The notes under the pieces: model-generated
Told to the model about the DNA's origin: nothing
The model's input: only the letters and a program-made list of their open reading frames with translations
Databases searched by the model: none
In this document: positions 27,578 through 34,146 of the stretch, piece after piece
How positions within the stretch are numbered: position 1 is the stretch's first letter
Layout of the letters: every line of letters begins with the position of its first letter
From: Limisphaerales bacterium
Lineage (GTDB): Bacteria; Verrucomicrobiota; Verrucomicrobiia; Limisphaerales; UBA1100
Direction: 5' to 3'
DNA length: 34,146 nt
NCBI GenBank assembly: GCA_014382585.1
Contig: JACNJL010000067.1
Coordinates: forward strand, 1-34,146
Program-made: the position numbers and the translations under genes

Positions 27578-30459
27578 AAAAAGGGGCCGTAGTTTTATTG
27601 TTATCAGCCGGTGCGATTCAATCCGCACTCGCGGCGGAAGACGGTTTGCTCCATCGCTGGCGATTCGAGCAGGCGAAGGATGGGGCGATTCCAGCAGTGG
27701 TCGGCGCACCGGCAAGGTACGGCGGCTCCGCCAATTTGGAAAAACAAGGCGGATTGGGGCGGCTGCGGCTTATGGGCACAGATAGTCGAGCGTGGGTGAC
27801 GGATGATTTTAATTCAGTGAAGGTGCCCCAAAAATCCATCACCGTGGAGGCGTGGGTGAGTCCGGCGGCTCCGATGGCGTGGGGCTGCATCGCGGGCATC
27901 ATTCAGGACAACGGCGATTACGAGCGCGGTTGGTTGTTGGGCTATCGTGAGCGGAAATTCGTTTTCACACTTTCCAGCGAGGGTAATCAAAAATTGGCCT
28001 ACACGCGGGGCAAGACCGATTTTCAGGACAACCGCTGGTATCACGTCGTGGGCACGTACGACAGCGAAACCAAGGCTACGCGTCTCTATGTGAACGGCAA
28101 GCTGGAAGTGTCCGAGACACGCCATTCCGGTGCCATCAGTTATCCGCCGAAGGCCACCTTTGAGTTAGGCAATTATAAAGATGACAATGAGGTGTATCGC
28201 GGCAAAATCAGTTTGCACGAAATTTCCATTTACGAAAAAGCACTGGACGCCGCCAATATTGAGAAGCGTTTCAATGCGCGCAAAAATGAATTCCCTCTTC
28301 CGCCACAACCGCTGGAGTTCGTGTCGTCACCTCAATTGCGCTGGCAAAATCGCAGCACCCTGCGGATGGATTGGAAAACGGCTGGGGCAATGCCCGCGAC
28401 TATTCGTTGGAAGCGCGCAGATGGCACTGGCGAACGGCTCATCGAACTGAGTGCTGCAAAACACGTTTCAACATTAATCACCAATCTTCCATCCGATGGC
28501 GATTATCGCTATCGCATCATTGCGAAAGGGAAGGGCAACGCGGAGTTCGCCAGCGAGTGGTATAAATTCGACACGTCATTTTTCTATCGGCTACCGGATC
28601 GGCCCAAGCGGCCTTCGCCATTCGCGAACGATGCGCCGATGCGCCGCGTGCAATCCGCTGCAAAACGCATCCTTTCTGAAACCAGCATTCGCCAAGGATA
28701 CGCACTCGTGCTTGGCAGTGCGGGTGGACGGTTGGCCCACGAGCTGGCGCGGCAAACGGATTTGCAGGTGATCGTTGTTGAGCCGGACGCCGCCAAAGCC
28801 CAAGCCGCGCGCAAAGCGTTGAATGTAGCGGGCTTGTACGGGATTCGCGCCAGTGTGCATCACGGTAGCGTGGCCGATTTACCCTACGGCCCGTACTTCG
28901 CAAATCTCATTGTGTCGGGCAGTTTGCTTTTTGATGGAAAATTGCCGGGCGACAATGCGGAGGAATTATGGCGCGTGTTGCGTCCGGCCGGTGGCGTCGC
29001 AATGCTTGGGCACGCGGCCGGAGAATTGACTGCGGCGCAGTTGAAAAATTGGTTTAAAACTGGCCAGGAAGATTGCCAAATAACGGTTGATGGCAATGAA
29101 GTGTGGGCCACAGTGAAACGCGGCAAGCTCGAAGGCGCCGGCGACTGGACGCATCAATATGGCTCGGCGGACAACACGACCAACAGCCGGGATGATTTAG
29201 TGCGCGGCGAGATGGGGATTCTTTGGTGGGGCGAACCGGGCCCGCGGCCGATGCCCGACCGGGGCGGGCGAAATCCCGCGCCACTGGCGACCAATGGCCG
29301 GATGTTCATCCAAGGCGACCGCGTGCTGTTTGGGGTTGATGCCTACAATGGAACGGTGTTGTGGACGTTTTTTGCGCCCGAAATGCGTCGCTCAAATATG
29401 CCGCGCGATGGCTCAAATATGGTGGCCACGGACAATACGGTTTTTGTCACCATCGGAGGCGAATGCATCGCGTTGGATGCGCAGACCGGCCAGCGCCGCA
29501 CGGCGGTGCACGCAGCGAAGGGTCGCGATTGGGGCTGGATCTCTGCGAGCCAGAAGCAGCTTCTCAGCACCACGGTGAAAAGGGATTCCAGTTACACAGC
29601 GGATTCAGGTGAGTGGTACGATGCATTTAGGCCGGGAGAAGTGGAGCGCGTGGTCAGCGATTCATTGGTGAGCCACGATGCTGCCACGGGCAAACAACAA
29701 TGGGCGTATCGCGGCGGTGCGGTGATGAATTCCACCATCACGATCGCGGACGACACAATTTATTTTGTCGAAAGCCGAAATCCCGAGGTTGCCAAAGCCG
29801 CGACCAGCCGCCTGATGCCCGCGGAGTTAAACAACCAATACCTCGTGGCGATTGATCGCAAAACCGGCCGGAAGCTGTGGGAAAAGACGGTGGACTTTGC
29901 CAAGTGCGAAAATATGCTCTATCTCCTGCACGCCAAAGGAACGCTGGTCGCCACCGGCAGTGATCGGAAGCATATGTATTATAACCACGCATTCGACGTG
30001 AGTTCGCCAGCGCTGCGTTTTGGGACAGAAAAACCAGAGGTGCCCGAGCTATGGAAAAACAGTTACGACGCGCACAAAAAAGCAAAAGACAACGGACACG
30101 GCGAGCATATCCAGCATCCGTTGGTCATCGGCGAAACTTTCTTTGGCGACAGTCGTGCCTTCCATCTGCACACTGGCAAATCGCTGCCAATTCAGTTTCC
30201 CGAGCGACGCGGCTGCGGCAACATGGCCGCCAGTAGCCACAGCATGTTTTACCGCCACTACTTCCACGGCATCTGGGACATCGAGGCCAACAAAAAATCC
30301 GAACTCCAAGGCATTCGCAGCGGCTGCTGGCTCGGCATCATCCCCGCCCAAGGCCTTATGCTCGCCCCCGAAAGCAGCAGTGGCTGTTCCTGCACGCACT
30401 CCATCCAAACCTCCGCAGCGTGGGTGCCTCGTACGGTTTTGAAGAAGAAATCAAATTGA
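27574..30459 (+). CDS. Exported LamG / methyltransferase-like / PQQ-like beta-propeller protein
   Basis: A 961-residue protein with signal peptide (1-21). Order: LamG/concanavalin-like lectin domain (about 25-235, with SITVEAWVSPA, WYHVVGTYDS and TRLYVNGKLEV); a fibronectin-III-like domain (about 245-335); a methyltransferase-like Rossmann region (372-480) with LVLGSAGGRLAHEL, VVEPDAAKAQAARKAL, FANLIVSG and VLRPAGGVAMLGH; and a propeller (about 520-950). The C-terminus has C881, C918 (SGCW), C938 and C940 (GCSC), with almost the same spacing as in the protein at 14383 (38/20/2 there, 37/20/2 here). It lacks that protein's malectin-like tail but gains a lectin-like front, so it may bind glycans or the cell wall. 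The start overlaps the stop of the previous gene (ATGA). Its stop lies inside the vapB-type promoter. Confidence 0.87.
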   Translation: MKKGAVVLLLSAGAIQSALAAEDGLLHRWRFEQAKDGAIPAVVGAPARYGGSANLEKQGGLGRLRLMGTDSRAWVTDDFNSVKVPQKSITVEAWVSPAAPMAWGCIAGIIQDNGDYERGWLLGYRERKFVFTLSSEGNQKLAYTRGKTDFQDNRWYHVVGTYDSETKATRLYVNGKLEVSETRHSGAISYPPKATFELGNYKDDNEVYRGKISLHEISIYEKALDAANIEKRFNARKNEFPLPPQPLEFVSSPQLRWQNRSTLRMDWKTAGAMPATIRWKRADGTGERLIELSAAKHVSTLITNLPSDGDYRYRIIAKGKGNAEFASEWYKFDTSFFYRLPDRPKRPSPFANDAPMRRVQSAAKRILSETSIRQGYALVLGSAGGRLAHELARQTDLQVIVVEPDAAKAQAARKALNVAGLYGIRASVHHGSVADLPYGPYFANLIVSGSLLFDGKLPGDNAEELWRVLRPAGGVAMLGHAAGELTAAQLKNWFKTGQEDCQITVDGNEVWATVKRGKLEGAGDWTHQYGSADNTTNSRDDLVRGEMGILWWGEPGPRPMPDRGGRNPAPLATNGRMFIQGDRVLFGVDAYNGTVLWTFFAPEMRRSNMPRDGSNMVATDNTVFVTIGGECIALDAQTGQRRTAVHAAKGRDWGWISASQKQLLSTTVKRDSSYTADSGEWYDAFRPGEVERVVSDSLVSHDAATGKQQWAYRGGAVMNSTITIADDTIYFVESRNPEVAKAATSRLMPAELNNQYLVAIDRKTGRKLWEKTVDFAKCENMLYLLHAKGTLVATGSDRKHMYYNHAFDVSSPALRFGTEKPEVPELWKNSYDAHKKAKDNGHGEHIQHPLVIGETFFGDSRAFHLHTGKSLPIQFPERRGCGNMAASSHSMFYRHYFHGIWDIEANKKSELQGIRSGCWLGIIPAQGLMLAPESSSGCSCTHSIQTSAAWVPRTVLKKKSN

Positions 30460-30491
30460 CACAGTCTGTGCTCTGTGCAATGTTGTCTGTG
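30456..30491 (+). promoter_or_regulatory. Promoter/operator of the VapBC-type module
   Basis: A perfect -35 TTGACA (30456-30461) overlaps the stop codon of the preceding gene. After 17 bases comes a weak -10 AATGTT (30479-30484). The predicted start falls on or next to the GTG at 30491. The inverted repeat CACAG-T-CTGTG (30460-30470) and two further CTGTG copies (30473-30477, 30487-30491) could be the binding site of the antitoxin for autoregulation. Confidence 0.5.
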
Positions 30492-30721
30492 TGAAGACAA
30501 TAGCAGTATCAGAGACGGCTTATGAGCGGCTTGCGGTTTGGAAAAAAAGCCGAAAAGACACGTTTTCCAAGGTGATTGAGCGGATGGTGCCTGCAAAGGG
30601 CACATTTGATGCCGTGCTGGAGGCGACTGGAAATTTACCTGATTTGTCCGATGAACAGGTGGATTCGTTGGAATCAGCCGTTAACGAAGGCAGAAAAACA
30701 TTGGATGACCCGTGGAAGTAG
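30491..30721 (+). CDS. VapB-type antitoxin
   Basis: A 76-residue protein starting at GTG. It has a short N-terminal DNA-binding-like segment (MKTIAVSETAYERLAVWK) followed by KVIERMV and an acidic C-terminus (DLSDEQVDSLESAVNEGRK) of the kind that wraps the toxin. The pattern matches the VAPB_antitox/DUF217 type of antitoxin seen in archaea and some bacteria. The call is strengthened by the PIN-domain gene overlapping its 3' end by 10 bases. Confidence 0.8.
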   Translation: MKTIAVSETAYERLAVWKKSRKDTFSKVIERMVPAKGTFDAVLEATGNLPDLSDEQVDSLESAVNEGRKTLDDPWK

Positions 30722-31110
30722 TGGCCGACACCACCGTGCTGATTGACCTCTTCCGCCATCGGCGGCGTCCGGAATCGTTGGCGGGATTGCGGCGAGCTTT
30801 GGGTGAATCTGCGGTTCTGCTGCCGTGGATTGTCCAAGCTGAGTATGCACGCGGCGCATATTATCAGGGCATCGGCCGCGAGGAATTGGAGCAGTATTTT
30901 CAGGCATACACCCCACTACCAATGAGTGCGGACGTGATTCATCTTTACGCCCAAACGTGGGCTGAGATGCGACGGCGCAAGCTGCAAATTGATTACCCAG
31001 ATTTGTGGATAGCCGTGGCGGCCTTGCTCCGAGGCGTGCCAGTGATTACCCGCAACACCGCCCACTTTGAAAAGGTGCCGGGGTTGGAAGTAGTTGGATA
31101 TAAAATTTGA
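30712..31110 (+). CDS. VapC-type PIN-domain ribonuclease toxin
   Basis: A 132-residue PIN-domain protein. VapC toxins cleave RNA, often tRNA or rRNA, with a Mg-dependent acidic site. Visible acidic residues are D6 in VVADTTVLIDLF, the glutamate in VQAEYARG, and aspartates in DYPDLWIAVAA; the C-terminal TRNTAHFEKVPGLEVVGY is typical of the family. Two starts are possible: GTG 30712 (10-base overlap with the antitoxin) or GTG 30721 (TAGTG junction). I take 30712 because VapC proteins usually have two or three residues before the first VxDTxVLID strand. The toxin looks intact. Confidence 0.9.
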   Translation: MEVVADTTVLIDLFRHRRRPESLAGLRRALGESAVLLPWIVQAEYARGAYYQGIGREELEQYFQAYTPLPMSADVIHLYAQTWAEMRRRKLQIDYPDLWIAVAALLRGVPVITRNTAHFEKVPGLEVVGYKI

Positions 31111-31123
31111 GCAACGTGGATGA

Positions 31124-31242
31124 TTTTTGGAGTGCGGTGGTAAGCGCAGCGCGACACCGCTTCTTGAAGGCGATCGATTAAAAGTACGAGTCCCTCCCGA
31201 AAAGCACCGTCGGCGTATCGCTTTGTCGGCGAACTCCAAAAT
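31124..31242. mobile_element. MITE-like palindromic element, about 119 bp
   Basis: Terminal inverted repeats ttttggagt (about 31125-31133) and actccaaaa (about 31233-31241) bound a non-coding stretch containing gcggtggtaagcgcagcgcg and a second gtcggcg..gtcggcg motif. From memory, repeats opening ggagtgcggtgg with a nearby gacaccgctt are frequent in verrucomicrobial genomes; I cannot check this here. It lies between the VapC-type gene and the orphan antitoxin gene. No transposase is in the window, so it would depend on one elsewhere. Confidence 0.55.
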
Positions 31243-31244
31243 GC

Positions 31245-31273
31245 TTGCGACAAATGGTGGATGACACTAGACT
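31245..31273 (+). promoter_or_regulatory. Promoter of the orphan antitoxin-like gene
   Basis: TTGCGA (31245-31250) and TAGACT (31268-31273) are 17 bases apart. The predicted transcript start lies about three bases before the ATG at 31283, again an almost leaderless arrangement. The promoter begins directly at the end of the MITE-like element. Confidence 0.5.
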
Positions 31274-31282
31274 GAACTCACT

Positions 31283-31492
31283 ATGACAGTATCGGATGTA
31301 AAGAATCTGCCAATAGATGAAAAACTCCGGATAATGGAGGCAATTTGGGTGGACTTAAGGAGCCGCGTGGAAAACGCTGCAATCCCTGAAGTCCACCGGA
31401 AATTGCTCGATGAACGCCGCGCAAGGGTGGGTTCCGGCGAAACCAAACTCCACGAATGGGGTGATGTTAAACTCACCATAAGAGGATCGTGA
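31283..31492 (+). CDS. Addiction-module antitoxin of the RelB/TIGR02574 type, apparently orphan
   Basis: A 69-residue protein with the pattern of the putative addiction-module component family (Unstab_antitox): LPIDEKLRIMEAIWVDL in the first third, then HRKLLDERRARVGSGE and a hydrophilic end. Members are normally followed, often with a 4-base overlap, by a RelE/ParE-type toxin. Here GTG at the stop (cgtgaatcaatag) leads to a stop after three codons, and the next gene is not RelE-like. It is thus an orphan, perhaps a remnant after toxin loss or an anti-addiction gene. Confidence 0.75.
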   Translation: MTVSDVKNLPIDEKLRIMEAIWVDLRSRVENAAIPEVHRKLLDERRARVGSGETKLHEWGDVKLTIRGS

Positions 31493-31527
31493 ATCAATAG
31501 TCCCAACAATAAGAACTAACCTATTTT

Positions 31528-31923
31528 ATGAATATTGAGATTCTTCAAGATTGTATAGATACATTCACGCTCGAGATCATTGATTCAGGGTTCAAGAGAG
31601 ATCTGGATGACTTTATATCCAGCCTCCCCGCCTCACAGAACAATATATTGCCTCTTCGGGAGATTGGCGAAAAGGTTCTTTTAAATCTAGACCGAATATA
31701 TGGGGGCGATTTGGCTGACTCCCTAAATGTTCTGCTGACGAGGGAAAAGTCGATTCCGTTCACTGAAGCACCCCATAATGAGACACTAAGAAATCTAGTT
31801 GACAATATTGAGATTCAGCAAAATGAATTTTTTAACCAACTGGCAGAGATTCTTAATGAGTTGCAAAGACAGATTCAGCAAAACATCGAGGAATCAGTGG
31901 AAATATTTTGTGTTTCGAGATAA
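31528..31923 (+). CDS. Hypothetical protein, AT-rich gene with C-terminal coiled coil
   Basis: A 131-residue protein that I do not recognise. It is acidic, has no signal peptide, and is mainly helical by composition. The C-terminal part (about 90-125, NIEIQQNEFFNQLAEILNEL and on) has heptad-like spacing suited to a coiled coil. The codon use is AT-rich compared with the GC-rich genes to the left, in line with the minus-strand operon that follows, which suggests acquired DNA. Its 3' end overlaps the end of the small membrane-protein gene on the other strand by 49 bases. An independent promoter is not obvious. Confidence 0.65.
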   Translation: MNIEILQDCIDTFTLEIIDSGFKRDLDDFISSLPASQNNILPLREIGEKVLLNLDRIYGGDLADSLNVLLTREKSIPFTEAPHNETLRNLVDNIEIQQNEFFNQLAEILNELQRQIQQNIEESVEIFCVSR

Positions 31924-32102
31924 AAAAATTGATTATTACTCTGCCTTGATTCAAACCTTTTTTCCATCCGTTCTTGTGCGGTTATTTTTGATGAATCACT
32001 CCCGGATTTCGGTCGCTTGCTTTGTCTTTTGGAAAACAGCAAAATTGCGCCTGTGATAATGACGCATAAAATTAATAGGAATCTCTTGAGTGTTGAGGTC
32101 AT
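31875..32102 (-). CDS. Small membrane-anchored hypothetical protein
   Basis: A 75-residue protein with an N-terminal hydrophobic helix (about 7-24, FLLILCVIITGAILLF) and a basic, Ser/Gln-rich hydrophilic remainder. No family is recognised. Two things support it as real: its ATG overlaps the stop of the upstream lipoprotein gene in an ATGA junction, and the start is a plausible signal anchor. It is the last gene of the minus-strand AT-rich operon and converges on the gene at 31528. Confidence 0.6.
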   Translation of the reverse strand: MTSTLKRFLLILCVIITGAILLFSKRQSKRPKSGSDSSKITAQERMEKRFESRQSNNQFFYLETQNISTDSSMFC

Positions 32103-32857
32103 TTCATTTTAAACAGTCGTTCGGGAATAGAAAGTGGTGCCGTAGCATATTTGTAGGAATAATCCCTATTGACATAAATATTCCTTTTATTATTATTGTA
32201 CCAAGTTTCACATTTGCGGACAAAGTCATCTGGGTTTTCTTCCCCGAAATTAACATTTCCTTTAAACGATTCAATTATCCTGCTAAGAATCACAGATTTG
32301 TTCGATTTAATTGAGCACTTCAGATATGCTTTAATGAAAACAAGGATGTAATCTGGATTATATTCAGTAAGCATTGACTCGATGGGGAAAGTGTATGCTT
32401 TTATTGGGCACTTGCTGGAGATTATCTTTACAAGGTCATCTGGGTTTTTCGAGATGATAGCCTCGCGAATCATTTTCCAAACAAAATGTTTATTCAACTC
32501 TTCGAGTTGATGGTAAGAACTGTTGGATTCCAGTAGTGACTTTCTCGTTGAATAAATAATCGATGGCTTTACTTCATCCCACGTGAGATCCATCGCATGG
32601 CAATGAATTCCCCATATAAAAGCATTGCTCTGTCCCTTCGGCTTGCGTTCTGTCTTGATTTTTTTTATGTTCGAATTCCATGATGTCCGCAAAGCATTAA
32701 AAGATTCATTATGGTCGATTTGGGAAGCTTTTGCTTGATTTAAGTATTGGTTCGAGACATTTTTGATTGTGTTATTGTTGCTTGAGTGGTTAGAGCAAGA
32801 ACACAACACAGCAGTAAGCATTGGCCAAATAAATATTTTTGGTTGAACGGCTTTCAT
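32099..32857 (-). CDS. Putative lipoprotein, unknown function
   Basis: A 252-residue protein with a lipoprotein-type leader: a hydrophobic stretch ending in LCSC, so the modified cysteine would be C21, followed by a Ser/Asn-rich spacer (SNHSSNNN). The body is helical and polar, with cysteines in WGIHCHAMD, SSKCPIK, YLKCSIK and RKCETWY. No family is recognised. The ATG overlaps the stop of the Tgl-like gene by four bases, and the stop overlaps the small membrane-protein start, so all three are cotranscribed. It might be a partner or inhibitor of the transglutaminase-like protein, which is only inferred from position. Confidence 0.75.
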   Translation of the reverse strand: MKAVQPKIFIWPMLTAVLCSCSNHSSNNNTIKNVSNQYLNQAKASQIDHNESFNALRTSWNSNIKKIKTERKPKGQSNAFIWGIHCHAMDLTWDEVKPSIIYSTRKSLLESNSSYHQLEELNKHFVWKMIREAIISKNPDDLVKIISSKCPIKAYTFPIESMLTEYNPDYILVFIKAYLKCSIKSNKSVILSRIIESFKGNVNFGEENPDDFVRKCETWYNNNKRNIYVNRDYSYKYATAPLSIPERLFKMK

Positions 32858-33606
32858 TCTGAAGGTTTGAACATCATTTCAGCGAGTGACGCAACATCAA
32901 TAAACCAAGCTTTTCCAAATAGCCCGCCGACTACGGTGTTGGGATCGTTAAAGTTTGGAATTGGGACTTCTGGTTTTTGATCCCTGAAAATATCGATTCC
33001 AGGCTCTTTCAGCAAAGCGACAAACTCAGCTTGTGTTAATGTTTTTGGTTTGTCGTAATAACCCCAAAACAATCGCTTTCCATTTCCGTCATTACTCCCT
33101 AGTGCGATCACGTTTTCGCCCTGAGCTGCATAACCTTTGAAATGTTCCCTGAAAGCTGCAAAATTCTTTATGTATCCCAAATCACCCTTGTCGAGGTCTT
33201 TTTCATCGTATACTTTTTTTTCATTTTCTATGATTTCGTCAAGTGCTTTGTCAATTATGGGGTACCCTGGGGCCGCATTGCCTGTTGTGACTAAAATTTT
33301 CATAAACGACAATCCCAAATCATTAAAATTATCATTACCAACGTTCAGAATGATGGCGCGAGCATGAATTAAATAAATAGCCCTGAGACAATCCACTGTA
33401 TTGGTTGTGCCATTGGCCCGGAAAAATTGGTTTACTGTTTCTGCATTGTTTTCCCCTGGGGGATAATTCGTTGGAATTAAATTCCCTTTCGGTCTAAATT
33501 GTTGCGTAGCTTTGAGTGTTTTGTCACGAAGATCCAATTCAAGGATTTTCAGCAAAGGGGCAATGCTGACGCTTTGGCCCATTTCTACTTCTGAACCCTC
33601 ACTCAT
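32854..33606 (-). CDS. Tgl-like protein-glutamine gamma-glutamyltransferase, probably C-terminal part of a frameshifted gene
   Basis: A 250-residue product resembling the spore-coat transglutaminase Tgl of Bacillus by eye. Shared features are a catalytic-Cys segment TVDCLRAIYLIHARA (C73; Bacillus FECATAIVIIYY around C116), GENVIALG (E164; Bacillus GENVILLG with E187), and a C-terminal FIDVASLAEMM (Bacillus LDVPSLFRIV). Tgl forms isopeptide bonds between Gln and Lys side chains. The frame is open upstream of the ATG as far as 33702, reading about YVITGHNVENYNNGDYPEIV, and overlaps the end of the gene at 33647. Together they would make about 410 residues with a signal peptide, so the annotated start may be artificial. 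The stop overlaps the next start (ATGA). Confidence 0.7.
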   Translation of the reverse strand: MSEGSEVEMGQSVSIAPLLKILELDLRDKTLKATQQFRPKGNLIPTNYPPGENNAETVNQFFRANGTTNTVDCLRAIYLIHARAIILNVGNDNFNDLGLSFMKILVTTGNAAPGYPIIDKALDEIIENEKKVYDEKDLDKGDLGYIKNFAAFREHFKGYAAQGENVIALGSNDGNGKRLFWGYYDKPKTLTQAEFVALLKEPGIDIFRDQKPEVPIPNFNDPNTVVGGLFGKAWFIDVASLAEMMFKPSE

Positions 33607-33646
33607 TTGCTTTACAATTTCCGGATAATCTCCGTTATTATAATTC

Positions 33647-34084
33647 TCAACGTTGTGACCTGTGATTACGTAAAGGATTAAAGCGGTTCGGATCCTTTGC
33701 GCCTAAGAATTCCGCCAAGATCGGCTCAATGTTTTCCTCGTTTGGTGGTGATGGTTTTGGTTCCTTAATCCCTTTGTCATAGTCAGATGGGAATGAAGAA
33801 TTTTCCTCCTTGTATCTTTCAATGTCGTAATCGATCTTCTCCAGAGCACGTAGGGCGCAATGAGCAGGCGAGTCACCTCCAATCAGTAATGATGTTGGGT
33901 CAGGTTGGTAAATTTTGCCCTCTGGATTTTCTGGGGAATCTAGAGGAGTTGGATCTATCGGATAATTCGGGTCATTTGTTCCTTCGGGTGATTCTGGAGG
34001 ATCGGGTTTGCCTTGGCATATCTGATTGATCGAGAGTAGCGTAATTGAGGCAGACAGGAGACTTGTTAACAGCGGATGCTTCAT
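33647..34084 (-). CDS. Exported Pro-rich N-terminal part of the Tgl-like gene (or separate small secreted protein)
   Basis: A 145-residue frame with a good signal peptide (about 1-25, MKHPLLTSLLSASITLLSIN) followed by a Pro/Asp/Glu-rich low-complexity region and a more folded-looking end (PILAEFLGAKDPNRFNPL). The last nine residues look unlike the rest. If the frame is shifted by +1 in the cctttac stretch (about 33669-33680), the reading runs straight into the Tgl-like frame. I read it as the leader and linker of a secreted transglutaminase-like protein cut by a one-base indel. It could also be an independent protein. Just upstream on the minus strand a perfect TTGACA (about 34116-34121) may be its -35 box, but no good -10 is seen. 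Confidence 0.6.
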   Translation of the reverse strand: MKHPLLTSLLSASITLLSINQICQGKPDPPESPEGTNDPNYPIDPTPLDSPENPEGKIYQPDPTSLLIGGDSPAHCALRALEKIDYDIERYKEENSSFPSDYDKGIKEPKPSPPNEENIEPILAEFLGAKDPNRFNPLRNHRSQR

Positions 34085-34146
34085 AGTATCAGTCAGGTTG
34101 GTTGATTCGGCGGTTTTGTCAACAAGAAAAATCGTGAAAGTTTCAT

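Noticed and set aside
33669..33690. Programmed ribosomal frameshift in the Tgl-like gene
   Set aside because: No clear slippery site with a rare codon or a downstream stimulatory structure was seen; a simple indel explains it better.

Overview
The window is a chromosomal segment from a bacterium of the PVC superphylum, most likely a verrucomicrobiote. The lineage is inferred from gene content: two gene pairs of the DUF1501 plus DUF1549/DUF1553 type (one with a planctomycete-type cytochrome c domain), large secreted PQQ-like beta-propeller proteins, few Shine-Dalgarno sequences, and verrucomicrobial-looking palindromic repeats. No marker gene settles the genus. There is no gene-free stretch longer than 300 bases.

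Layout. 1-1300: the 3' end of an rRNA operon (partial 23S, a large palindrome in the spacer, 5S, strong terminator). 1324-4607: housekeeping genes, namely a small FHA-domain protein, a fused uroporphyrinogen-III methyltransferase/synthase, a conserved His-rich hypothetical, and a class-IV PLP aminotransferase. 4657-14290: two minus-strand pairs, each a DUF1549/DUF1553 protein followed by a Tat-exported DUF1501 protein, with a glycine-rich exported protein on the plus strand between them.

14383-30459 is the most unusual part. Ten plus-strand genes, most joined by 4-base ATGA/GTGA overlaps, look like one operon. It encodes a 1504-residue exported protein with two beta-propeller regions around a methyltransferase-like Rossmann domain; a ModABC-like oxyanion ABC importer with a double binding protein and an unusual permease; a MoeB/ThiF-like protein with apparently degenerate ATP-site residues; a lipoprotein-like Cys protein with a C-terminal membrane anchor; a LolCDE/MacB-like permease and ATPase; and two more exported propeller proteins that together correspond to the first gene, split in two and with a LamG domain added. 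C-x-C motifs recur in four of the exported or membrane products. I know no characterised system with this gene set. Its function is unknown; I infer an envelope pathway linking oxyanion or metal uptake to an extracytoplasmic propeller enzyme or sensor.

30456-34146 is an accessory region: a VapBC-type toxin-antitoxin pair, a 119-bp MITE-like element, an orphan RelB-type antitoxin-like gene, and an AT-rich minus-strand operon. That operon encodes a Tgl-like transglutaminase, apparently split from its signal-peptide-bearing N-terminus by a frameshift, a lipoprotein and a small membrane protein. A further AT-rich hypothetical gene converges on it. Several promoters in the window sit so close to the start codon that their transcripts would be leaderless or nearly so.
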